Shown: one piece after another, positions 1 to 10,306 of the stretch | How the letters are laid out: each line of letters opens with the position of its first letter | Position numbering within the stretch: the stretch's first letter is position 1 | From: Marchantia polymorpha subsp. ruderalis | Lineage: Eukaryota > Streptophyta > Marchantiopsida > Marchantiales > Marchantiaceae | Length of the DNA stretch: 64,000 bases | NCBI GenBank assembly: GCA_037833965.1 | Contig: AP031352.1 | Location: 3,080,501 to 3,144,500 of the forward strand | Reading direction: 5' to 3' | The notes under the pieces: generated by a model | The model's input: the letters and a program-made list of their open reading frames with translations, nothing else | Databases searched by the model: none | What the model was told of the DNA's origin: nothing | Program-made: the position numbers and the translations under genes

Positions 1-2366
1 TATATGTACACTGCTGAACACTACTTGACTTTGTCCTGAATTCAATGCATTCTTCTCATTCCGCGAGTTCTCCAATTTCACGTTTCATTCTGCTACCATC
101 AGTAAGAACTCTTAATGTTGTTAGAGATGTGACATGTAAGTACTAGCCGCCTACAGAAAACATTCAGAAACTTAATGTGCTCAACATCTTAATAGTGACT
201 GCATTGACCAGTGTCAGAGTTGATTGGGAGACCTTTGGACTTGATTACAAAGACGAACTCAATGTCTGAATCTGATAAGCATGATTGTTCTTGACACGGA
301 GCTGCAGTGGTGGCTCTGTTCTCGATCTTCATGTTATGACCACTGATACACTGTAACTTGCATGAGCATTGTGTGCCATCGTCTGTTTTGAGAGGACATG
401 CATGCAAGTCTTCAAATACAAGGAATCTCGACCATATAATCAGTGAGGTAGCAGTGCTAGTAATAGTAATTGGATGGAGGGGGCGATCGGAAGCTGTCTA
501 GCGCCTACCTCATCGAATGTGCTCCAAATGCTATACTTTTCATGTTTCTCACTATAGCATGACTTCTGCGCAGATGATTACGTTGGAATGATATTGTCAA
601 GTACAAAGAGACCTGAACTAGATACCGATATAGCGCATAAACCTATTCCGTCACGTCATAATCGGTTTTGTCAAGTAAACTGATTATCGACACGTGAACC
701 ATTCCGAAGACGACAAATGTACCTCAAATTTCTAACACAATACAATAAATTCGTTTGACCGGTGAGGTAATGCCTGCTTCTGGTCATGCGTTGCCTGTTC
801 AGTCGAGTCTTGAATTAGGTTCAGAACTTGACGGAAGAGAAGTGGAAAGATCTAGTAAGTTCGAGACAATCAATGTCTGATAATATCGTCCTTGTCTTCT
901 GGCCTCGGCTGTGTGAACAGAAGTGCAGCCAACCTTATAACCGAAGGGTCAGCACCTTACGGGTGGTGACTCCTTGAGAATATCCCGAGGGCTCCCCAAT
1001 GTATTTATAATATATCCAAACGAGAACAAGCCCTATAAAGCTGATAACTGATTTAATGTAATTTATTTCAAAAGCAAAGGAAAGATCTGAAACATCTGCA
1101 CCCTGTCAAACAAAAAACGCATGTCGCACGTCAGAATTTGTAAAAAAACGGGCAACACTCTCTGTTCCCAGAGTTCTTTTCCGGCTTGTTTAATATTGGA
1201 TCTTGGTCGAGCTAAACAGGAAGGAACCCAACACTGGATTTCGAGGTGCTCCATTTATGGGGGCTCGTTATCGGTGATAATAATTTTGTATCGAAACAAC
1301 TTGTGACAGGTTCTGAGGTGAAGAGCTGTGAAAGCGCTCACAAATGATCTGGCTGGCATACTCGCTTGCTGCGAACACGTCACACAGGAATATGCAAAAG
1401 GAGCGTGTATCTCCAAGGAGGCACGTGACTGTTTAGAAGCCGCGTTCGGACCAGCCGACATATCTTCATTCTTTCTCTGAGACTTCCTCAGTCTGAATAA
1501 CACCTCTGAAACGTGAAACCAGACATCAACAAGATACTCATTCTGGAGGAGGTTTATGATGAGGACTGTTCTCTGATCAATTTCTCGTTTCAATGGCATA
1601 TAAGGCACAGTAATTTGGGTTGCAGGAACAAGCTTAGTTTGCTACACTCATTGGCCTGAGTTTCTAGATCAAGCACGTTATCACAGTAGAAGACTTGTTG
1701 ACGTGCGTCTTTTACTAGGGCTACAAGTAGAATTTATGTCCTAATTGTTGATATCTGATTTAGAATTGAGAATGAGAATTGAGATCCATTATCCAGCTTT
1801 TTGTTTCAGGAGTGACCGGGAAGCTTTCTATGTATAGAATTCAAATCCGGATTCCAAAGTATGTGGGTTTCAACCTCTACTTTTTCTTAGAAGTGAAGAA
1901 CTGTGGAAAACATTTTAAATTTCTAGGAATTCTAAAGACAGCACAATCTCTTTTGATCAAACTATCCATTCCGTTTCTAGTCTGTAGTGTAAAAGTATTC
2001 AATCTCCTTTCGTTCTTCTTTAACAAGACCTGCACTGACACTCTTATATTGATCTGATATTTAACTCGGGACCAAATACTAGCCTTCACATTATTTTGAA
2101 GATAAATTTTGACCCTGGTTGGAGAAGAGGAAGACTTGGTAGACTTCTTCTTCTCTAATATAGACTAGTATAATTCCTTCCCCGACACCTACTGTATTGC
2201 TCGTGCCACTTTTTGAGTTCAAGTTGTTTTTGCACGTCTCGTGAAGCTCGTAGATTCGTGATCACCCTTTCTTTCCAAGTGATTTTCTGAGTTTATTAGA
2301 TTTCAGCAGCTAGGAGATTGCAAATGAGTTACCTTGTTTTTTCCTTTTATATCTCTCTCTACACAC
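1..2366. other. intergenic, no gene recognised
   Basis: Short open frames occur on both strands, the longest being 117 codons on the minus strand at 1255-1608. None carries a motif I recognise, and the frames on the two strands overlap without either looking preferred. No transposon ends, tRNA or rRNA were seen. Confidence 0.5.
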
Positions 2367-2436
2367 CGATAATATTTGGTGCATGGCAGTCTCGTACAGA
2401 TCGCATTATGAGACTGACATGCACCAACTCTTATCG
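2367..2436. ncRNA. candidate microRNA-like foldback
   Basis: Two 27-nt arms (2367-2393 and 2410-2436) are reverse complements of one another with only three mismatches, separated by a 16-nt loop. The core of the stem pairs TTGGTGCATG with CATGCACCAA. Arm length, scattered mismatches and a short loop are compatible with a plant MIRNA precursor, although the loop is short for one. I do not recognise the arm sequence as a conserved plant miRNA. It could equally be a template-switch hairpin like others in this window. Confidence 0.3.
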
Positions 2437-3258
2437 CTAGAAATCAAGTTTAACGTGGATCCTCATCATTGCCGTTACTAATACTCTTCAACTATTTCAG
2501 GCCAGCAAATTGATCGCTACTTCTCAGCCAGTAGCGAAGCGCTTAAGCCCGGAGCACCCAAAATCAAACGACAGAATTGCATTTTCTATCCATCTTTACA
2601 TACACCGCGTTTGAATTTGCATCACCGTAGTTCGGGTATGAAGATGTCTGATCTTGTCGTTGAACATATTGCTAATCAAACCTCCAATAATATGCGACTG
2701 TTCAATCAAGATTCCTCTTTCCTATCCGCTGCCACTTACGGTCACTAAAATTAGGAACATATCTTCCTGCATCGGTGTCAAGAATTCCAAGCAGATATTT
2801 ACGCCATTCAGCTCTCTGACGGAAGTTCCCTATCGAATGATCAGCATAATAGATGGTTTCAATATGTTGAGGTTCAAATTCAGCAGAAGTTCACCAATAG
2901 AATACCATGGTTATGGATAACCAAACTTACTTGTCGTAGACCTGGCGTGAAAAAGTATACCATTCCACCATGAGTGCAAGAGTTAGCAAATAGATTAAAA
3001 GGCCGGCCGGTATTCCCATCCACCCGAAAGGTGGAGACTTCAGACGATCCAGTGGAACCTGTGAGCCAATTCTAAGTTTGGATCTCCGGATGGAGCAGGT
3101 AAGAGGGCCTCGAGCTCTTTCCCTGGTGGACTTCGCGATATGACAGCACCGAAAGGTCTCTGCATGCAGTTCGAGCGAAACAGTACCCCTTCATAATTTG
3201 ACTTCCAAATTCTCGAAAGACGGGACTTAGGAGTCGTTTCAAGTCTTTCTGACCTATA
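2437..3258. other. intergenic, no gene recognised
   Basis: One 88-codon plus-strand frame (2654-2920) has no recognisable motif. Nothing else stands out before the palindrome cluster at 3259. Confidence 0.5.
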
Positions 3259-3336
3259 AGTCTTCTGACACTAACTCCTGATCGTCGATCAGGAGTTAGT
3301 GTCAGAAGACTGATGTCGATCAGTGATCGACATCAG
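3259..3336. repeat. compound palindrome (two adjoining hairpins)
   Basis: The first hairpin has perfect 26-nt arms (3259-3284 and 3286-3311) around a single base. The second has perfect 13-nt arms (3310-3322 and 3324-3336), also around a single base, and shares two bases with the first. A perfect 53-bp palindrome with a 1-nt centre is not expected by chance in a window of this size. I see no coding frame, element end or target duplication explaining it. It may be a template-switch product, the terminal relic of a foldback element, or a cruciform-forming site. Confidence 0.9.
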
Positions 3337-5302
3337 CTTGCAAGTGCCAATCGTCCCGATTTCCAATTATGTGTCAGTCTATTATGGCGCAAAATAGTTT
3401 CAGCGACTGCTTGAAGGAGAAGGCAAGCTCGCACGCAGTTTTCCAGAAGCACATGCGAATCGCGACGGACACGAGTCCCCCTGAACATTGCGAATTTGTC
3501 CGCTTCTGAAATCTTTCCAGAAGAATGTTCGGAGAGAATGCAAAGCTAGAGCCATGCATGCGATGCTCCTCACGCATCGCATGACGTGGCTAAACGTTAC
3601 GTCTCACGGTTTTCACCTACATTCGAATTCAAGAGTTTAGCTCGACACCTGAATGACATCAGAGCAAATCATTCGGACGGAAGCTCTCTCTATTAGTCGG
3701 AGGTGACATCCCATAAGAGTTAGTGAAATTTTAAATCCAGTTGAAACCACGTGAGCTTGTGGGCAGCCTCAAAACTGCCCACAAGATCAAGGAGCTGCCT
3801 AGAACACAATAGAGAGCACGATCAGCATAGTCTGAGGTTCGACCTCAAACCAATTTATAAACTTAGACATTATCACGTGACCTAATCTGATGCTTTTTTT
3901 ATACGATAGGAAATCATGGAGTGCTTGGCGAAGATTCTTCAGGCCTTTTGCAAACACAATGAAAGCGGGAAAACAAATATGGCAGTGTATCATCCTCATT
4001 CTATTTTCAGCACCAAACATGCAGTGTTAGCTGTGTGCTTCGTTCATTCTCTCCTTCGCAAATGATGATGGGGATGTTCCTAGATTATTAGACTCCGAGA
4101 AGATGCGAAAGCATCAGAAGACACTGAAGACATCGAGATAGAGAGTTGAGTTACTCGTGTCCACAGATATTTACTGCATGTCCACTACGAATGCACATGA
4201 GCAATATATGGATGCCATATCGATGGACATAATTCGTGAATTCCTTACCAGATCTGCTTGAACGATTGGATGTAGAAGTCTCTTTCTCAGGAAGCAAACG
4301 ATGCACTCCTTGAGTAAGCTGGAATCGAAAGATCTTCATATGAAAAAGTTATATACGAACTTATATAACGTTCAAGTACACGCCTGCACGAATCCCTGAA
4401 GATCTTCCTATGATTGTAGGTTGCATTTCATACGCTCCCATTTAGATTGGATTCGCAACAAATTCATCTCTCGTTATGACGAGAATCAAGATATGTGCGA
4501 GCAATCCCTTACATGTCACGCCAAGAATGCCAGCATAGTCCATACGACAAGAGATACAGAGGTCAGTCACATCATGATAATGTTTTTTAATAGGTTTCTT
4601 TATATACGAACGAAGCCCATAGAAGATGGCAAATCAGAGGAAATAAAACACTGAGACATAATAGGATACTGGAAAGGGTAATGTATACATATCCTTTTCC
4701 ATAGTTCGATCTTCAAAACGCTATATACTTGTACTGGCTATGTCCAGCGCTCACCGAATTTTACACGGTCACAATGGTATGCCTCATTGCGACCCCTAGC
4801 TAAGCAACTGAATCATTTTCTGATGCCTGGAAGCTTCCACATGTATGGTCTGTGAGAACAGCCATCGTAGCCACACCAGTATGCCTCAATGTGACAGCAA
4901 GACTAACAGCTTCTCCTGCTCAAAATCTGACCAATGTCGCATGCATCCCGTGTAAAATTGTTGATATGGCACTGGACACAGCTCTGTACTTATTTACCCA
5001 AAGCAGATTTCACTGTATGCCTGATTCCACAGAATCTACAGCAGATCGTGCCATCTGACAAGTGAAAATCTCATCATAGATATATGCGATAGCTTGCCAT
5101 CTCGTTAATAGCAGGAAGTACGACATTGTTGGACTCCTCACAATATCGAGAACGTAGTGGAGTCGTTTCGTCCTCTCTACCTGCAAGTCATCCACCTTCA
5201 GTTGATTTTAATTTACACACTCAACGCAGGAGAAAATATCTTCAAAGGAAGCCCAATTAAATCTGGAGTCTGCACTTTAATCTTGAGGACTGCTGGCTGT
5301 TC
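3337..5302. other. intergenic, no gene recognised
   Basis: No recognisable coding sequence was found. A minor hairpin lies at 3756-3785 (11-bp perfect arms, 8-nt spacer). Open frames of 60-77 codons occur on both strands, none distinctive. Confidence 0.5.
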
Positions 5303-5473
5303 TCACCCAAAGAGCAGAATGGTGTGAAACCCATGAAACCAGAATGGTATGTAGAAGATACTATAGCCCACATTTCTCGAATCGTAATCCTCCGTCTCCT
5401 GCTGATTGTCAGTAAGCCAAGTTGGAGGAGGATCGTCAGTATTAGTATTGAGGACATCATTGTAATCTGCCAT
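5303..5473 (-). CDS. MADYNDV-family small protein, copy 1
   Basis: Function unknown. This minus-strand frame of 56 codons plus stop begins MADYNDVL. It matches two other minus-strand frames in this window (13083-13283 and 22137-22307) without gaps over the first 19 residues: D3, Y4, N5, D6, V7, N11 and D14 are common to all three, then W19-L20-T21 and N23. Similarity fades after about residue 25. The start was chosen because the family similarity begins exactly at this ATG in every copy. Copies 1 and 3 are both exactly 171 nt. The sequence is acidic and polar, with no signal peptide or membrane segment in the conserved part. It may be only the first exon of a longer spliced gene, or a duplicated fragment of one. 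No domain family known to me matches. Confidence 0.5.
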   Translation of the reverse strand: MADYNDVLNTNTDDPPPTWLTDNQQETEDYDSRNVGYSIFYIPFWFHGFHTILLFG

Positions 5474-5571
5474 CTGTATACTTACAAGGATGTGTGATCA
5501 CGAGATGCTCGGGATTTCAATACTTGTGGCACGCTGATCTGTAAATTATAAGTTTTCTGCAGATAGTTCTC

Positions 5572-6140
5572 GTGCTATATACCGAGTCGAGAACTGTACT
5601 GATGAAGCCATGCAGTCGGCATTATATAGCGGATAACAAGTTTAGACTAAACTCTCAAGTCGCTGACAACACCAAGAGCAACAAACGGTGCCTGGACTCA
5701 CAAATCCTTGGTATCACCAGAAAGATTATTCAAAGCATTTGGGTCGCAAGGTTCCGTCGAGTGGTGCAGATATTGCTCTCGGGCAGCCTCAGGACTTCAG
5801 CGCGTGCAACACAAGTCAGCGAGGACGAAATTCGGTTCTGTTGTTCTGGGTCGCAAGACTAATATGGTACACGTCTGTGCTCAACTTCATCAGCAAGTCA
5901 GAATTCACTTTTCCGGCACTCAGCAAGACAACCCGGTCACGACGAAACTTGTCGAGCTCAAGGGGACTGCTTCTCAGAGTCTCCATCTTCCGTTTTTTCA
6001 TTGGTGCTTCCAGCTCAACAACTCACAGTGCAGGAGTGCAGCTCTACCCTCTTCATCTTTCCTCATATGGAAATAAATCTCCACTCATGACTTCAATCAT
6101 GAGAACCGTAGAGGGCAGTTCTAGATATGAAGAAATTTGA
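5572..6140 (+). other. two overlapping open frames, unknown
   Basis: Two plus-strand frames overlap here: 5688-6140 (150 codons) and 5708-6076 (122 codons). The second reads as a fairly ordinary polar protein, the first as arginine- and serine-rich. I recognise neither. They may be relics of one gene broken by a frameshift or may be fortuitous. There is no supporting splice or promoter evidence. Confidence 0.2.
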
Positions 6141-8322
6141 CCATTCGACAAGGTCAATTTTCTGCAAATACAGTTTGTATAACATAACGCAACGGTCTTC
6201 GAAAAACCCCATCTACCTTATTACAATTTATTGCAGGTAGAAAATCTTCGAATTGATTCCCTTTTCTGCGTACTTTCTGTTTCTGTTTCTGTTACTGATA
6301 TATGAGAATTTCACAATGCTTTTGATTTGCTCGAGAAATTCTCTGGGCTAACACGCAAGGCCAATACTTGGTTTCGGAGCGATGATATCCGACTCTGCTG
6401 AGATTATATTCAATAGTTATAAATCATGAATCGGGTAGTGTAGGTTCTTTCATCTCGATACAAGTGAAGAGGTATGAAGTCATCAAGTACCAATCTTGTC
6501 CCACTTCTGTCGATAGCGGCCTATAAGAAGCTGTCACGAGGCCCAAAGAACGACTATGAAAGGCCTCGATTAAAGCACTAGAAACACTGAGAGTGTCGGT
6601 GTTATACTTCTGGCGCTTTACTTGGCAAAGGAAAGCTACCACTATGAGTTTCTGACCTCTCATGTCCAATGCTATCTCCTTCATAACGCCATTCTTCTTT
6701 TGTTATTTTTGCATTTCTGGATAAAAGCATAACACTGAAACAATTTTTCTTTCATGAGATTATATCTAGTATTAACTTGAAGTATTGATGTAGATGCAAA
6801 CGTTCATTTCTTGTGATGCTCTTAGTAGGAAATTGTGAATTTCGCACTCCTGGTGCTGAAAAGGTGGTTCTAGTGCAAGAATAGTTTGATTGTTCAGGTC
6901 TGGACTCGTCGCAGGTTCCAAACTGTTACAACATATTTACAAAAAATACACATGTGTCTCGATTCCATTAATATTTAGCTAAATCAAACTACAGAGGAGA
7001 ATCGTGTTTAAAAAGTCGAACATATAGCAAAGTGTAAGAAAGCGGCAAAATGACACAGGCATTCTGAAAAGTTTAGATTTTTATTTTGGCCAATCAGTAT
7101 TCAACGATAACAAGTAACTGAATCTTTCATGATAGTACTTTACTTTATGAGCTTAACTCCCACTCATAAAAGTTTTGGCTACACTTTCAGCCATCTCTTG
7201 TGCAAGTATCCAGTAGTGACAAGAAAGCCAGTTTAAGCATTGCGAAGGCAAGTACTCTATGATTATTTGTATGCAAGTCACGCCTTTTGCAAATGCTTTT
7301 AGTACTCTTCTGCATTCGGGCATTGCTTAAATTTATCAGAATACGATTCAAAACCTTCGAATCATGATCATTTCTGTGCATAGATCCACAGATTCTGAAC
7401 TGGAGTTCTCATTTATACCCGCGAACAACTTTCCATCTGGAGTTCCTATAAGCTATCAAACTAGGACTATAATTTAGCTTGGATACCGGTTTTTTGTCAG
7501 AACATAACAGTTTGCAGTGATGGCCACCCGACATATAAGCAGTTTTCTAAAGAAGGGCCTGCCGCCTCGGCCATACATATCCAGGAACAGTGTGAAGCAA
7601 TATCGAGAATTACTGTGAAGGAGAAGAATGTTTTCTAAAGTTTGCGCATTGCTGGTACGTCAATTCAGTCCGACAAGAAATTTCTGACAATGTTTATGAA
7701 TGGACAGCTAGGTGAAAGCTTATCGAATGGTCTTGAAAAGGATACAAGCTGACTTCGAAACTCTGAAAAGTCGAAACTGTCCAGTGGACTTTATCAAACA
7801 CATATCGTGGCAAATACAAGGACGACTCACGAGATTCTGGATGTCGTTCTTTTCCCCCAATGATTCCCTACATACCCTCACTTTATACAAGGAATATCAA
7901 TCTGAAATGTAAAAGTCCCGTCCCACCCACTCTCAAAAAGCAAACGTATACAACAAGCGATAACCACCGTAGCTGTGTTTAAACCGAACATTTTAGAGAA
8001 CAAAATGGACCTAGGATGGACTTAATTGCGTTGTCATGACGATTGTATCAGGTAGGGAGCTGATATCAGTGTGAAGCTGAGGTGGGACCGAGTCTTCATC
8101 ACAGTACATTTGAATTAGTCGAGTGTAGTAAGATGTTTTGGTGTTCAATTCTACAATTACATAGTTGTTTACATACAAGTGGGAACAGTGTTATAAATAA
8201 TGCATATTGTTATTTAGATATTTCCATGCAAGCTAGCACTCGAGCCAGGACTAAGCAGCCTGCTAACCGAAGTGTCACAAGCCAGGCTGTTTCACTTTAT
8301 ATTGCAAAGCTGCTCTCAATTG
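6141..8322. other. intergenic, no gene recognised
   Basis: Only short open frames (60-90 codons) with no recognisable motifs were seen. There are no element ends before the hAT target duplication at 8323. Confidence 0.5.
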
Positions 8323-8330
8323 CTGATCAC

Positions 8331-8489
8331 CAGGGGTGGAGCTATAGATAGTGAGCTACAGATTGTGAAAAAGCCGTCGAGAAAGGTACTGAGCCGCCAG
8401 GTACTTCTGTAGCGCCTGCGGCGCTACAGAAGTACCTCGCCGGGGGCCCCCACGCCCCCCCCACCATAAAATTCCTGGCTCCGCCCCTG
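8331..8489. mobile_element. non-autonomous hAT element (159 bp)
   Basis: The element starts CAGGGGTGGAGC and ends GCTCCGCCCCTG, an inverted terminal repeat with 11 of 12 bases matching. It is flanked by a perfect 8-bp duplication, CTGATCAC, at 8323-8330 and 8490-8497. An 8-bp duplication with ends of this kind is the hallmark of the hAT superfamily. It is far too short to encode a transposase, so it would have been moved in trans. Inside it is a perfect 18-bp-arm hairpin (8399-8437), and a C/G-rich stretch lies at about 8440-8462. The intact duplication and termini suggest a fairly recent insertion. Confidence 0.88.
8399..8437. repeat. hairpin inside the hAT element
   Basis: Perfect 18-nt arms (8399-8416 and 8420-8437) surround a 3-nt centre, TGC. 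The other hAT element of this window (48185-48748) also carries a long perfect hairpin with a 3-nt centre, although the two hairpin sequences are unrelated. Confidence 0.9.
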
Positions 8490-8775
8490 CTGATCACAAT
8501 GACTTTTGTCATGTCATGGTTATGTGAAGATGATATGCTGGAGGTCGGCACGAACACGAGCATCTGTGTCTTTTTTCAGTAGTCTTGGGATGGTAGCAAA
8601 CTCTGTTCAAGTGCCAGTCACTCCTGGTGATTTCGACGCAGATTTTGGCACTAGGTAGGCTAAGCTCATTGCTGCGAAAGAAGACTTGCTCTTTTACGCA
8701 CCGTTAATTAACAGTTGTTGGAGTGCCACTTCCTGCCATCTGTGTCAATTGTGACTGACAAACCTTGGTCAAAGA

Positions 8776-8945
8776 CACTCAAGGAGTTTCCTTCTTGAGG
8801 TCATACGATGTCAATTCAAAGCTCAAAAGCTTGCCTTCTGCCTTCGCTGCGTTAGTTGTAATAACCTCCGTCAAAACAGCGTTGAACGTCAGAGCTGCTG
8901 CACCTTGTTCAAATAAAGATGAGACAGGTTGAATTTAGAAAGGTC
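8776..8945 (-). pseudogene. decayed coding fragment, unknown
   Basis: About 50 codons on the minus strand read as a coherent protein segment (GAAALTF, then KLLSFEL) before a stop. The next frame then continues as a similarly coherent run (around GLSVTIDTDG, ending at about 8700), as if a single base had been gained or lost. The hydrophobic-then-charged pattern weakly recalls the RPW8-like N-terminal domain of some plant resistance proteins. I would not call it that without a profile search. No start codon or splice site was identified. Confidence 0.2.
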
Positions 8946-9302
8946 TCAGAATCGTGTTGCAATCCCAATTAAGTCGCTCCAAACTAACACCGAAATTGGA
9001 AATTCCTAATCAGAAGAGTAGTTACGACACACAGCTCAAAATCTAAAAATTTTTTCTGCTGGCTTGCTTCTAATTTCTTGACAATTGAAGACTGCCAGCT
9101 CCATGAAGGCTTTTTGAGACCTCACAGGTAGCATGTTTTCTGTCTCGTGGTTCAGTCACTTGGTTTGTGAAATCTTTGAATACTGTACCGTCCCTGATCT
9201 ACCGCTGATCCAATCATCTATCGTTAAGAGCTTATGCTAGTGTAGGCATTACATCGATCTGACGTTACGTGCAAATATCCCTTGATGTTTGACTACGCTT
9301 AT

Positions 9303-9363
9303 GTATGTTTGCAAGTTGCAAGCATACACAGCTTGGTTGGTTGCAAGTTGCAACCGACCAAGC
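9303..9363. repeat. twin palindromes with the same core
   Basis: Two adjacent hairpins are built on the same core, TTGCAA-G-TTGCAA. The first has 12-nt arms (9303-9314 and 9316-9327) with one mismatch. The second has 16-nt arms (9331-9346 and 9348-9363) with one mismatch. Both have a single G at the centre. No coding frame or element end explains them. Confidence 0.85.
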
Positions 9364-10111
9364 ATTTAGCAGTATGAGGTCGACTGCGTCATAATTTTGC
9401 ACCTCACACTCGGACCCTTGACGACGTAGAGCATGCGTACGAGACCAGGAGATTTGATTGTTGGACTTGGAACATTTCTAGCACAACCAGCGTTGCCAAG
9501 AGAGTTGATTTTCTGAAAGCAATATATAAGAATATAAAGTCCCCTCAATGAAGCTCAAGAAATTGACATCACGAAATTTGATTTCACAGCACAATCGACA
9601 CGTATTTGCGTTGACAAGGTAAAGTAGCGATGAAGGGACTGCCGATTGCACAATTTGGAAATGCCTCATCTCAGGAACCGGAACATGGACATATTGCGGA
9701 AAGGCTCCGGTTTCCAAGCAGCGAAAGCTGCCTCTGCACAACGTTGAAGACTTTGTAGAACCCCGACTCATGAAAAACGATTTCAGCTTGACTAAGGTCA
9801 ATATTTCGATACACCTAGTATCGACTATCACTCAAGTGGTGAGGCGACAGGAGTACACTAAATCTGCTTCGAGTATTCTACAATGATTGCAAAAGTTCGT
9901 AGGAGACTTAGAAGCTACCTTTTGTCCCCTGTTGTAGGTTTTTCCACGTGTAATGGGCACACCTAATTGTAGGTTGCTCACTTTTGAGACCTCCAGATTC
10001 GAGGTAAGGAACATAAACAATGCATGAACTCCATTCGCCTATATAACAGAACTCGTACCCTATATGAGATATAATGTATGGTTATCCACATGCAGCCTAC
10101 TCAAGAATTGA
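9364..10111. other. intergenic or decayed sequence
   Basis: No intact gene was found. Around 9970-10020 a plus-strand frame contains a leucine-containing run (RLLTFET) that could be a further decayed piece of the LRR-like fragment immediately downstream. Confidence 0.4.
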
Positions 10112-10306
10112 CATGCGCTGGACTTTTTAGGATTGGCATTGAGAAACCTGCAGCATCTTGATATCGACAAATTTCCTACTCTTTCTGGGGAGTTCATTCG
10201 GCTTGTCAGAATCCGAACCAACATATACTCTCACTGGATGTCAAAAATTGGAAAGTTGGAACTCCTTGAAGTCTCAACTTTAGATGATGAGTCATTGACT
10301 AACTGA
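10112..10306 (+). pseudogene. leucine-rich-repeat-like fragment
   Basis: An open stretch of 64 codons bounded by stops reads with LRR spacing: ALRNLQHLDID, then GEFIRLVRIRT, then KIGKLELLEVSTLDD. This resembles the L..L..L.L pattern and the IG.L..L tract found in LRR proteins such as plant NLRs and receptor kinases. There is no start codon, no kinase or nucleotide-binding domain nearby, and stops follow at once. It is best read as a small relic of an LRR gene. The resemblance is by eye only. Confidence 0.35.

Noticed and set aside
1255-1608. 117-codon minus-strand frame
   Set aside because: No motif, no paralogue in the window, overlapped by other frames.
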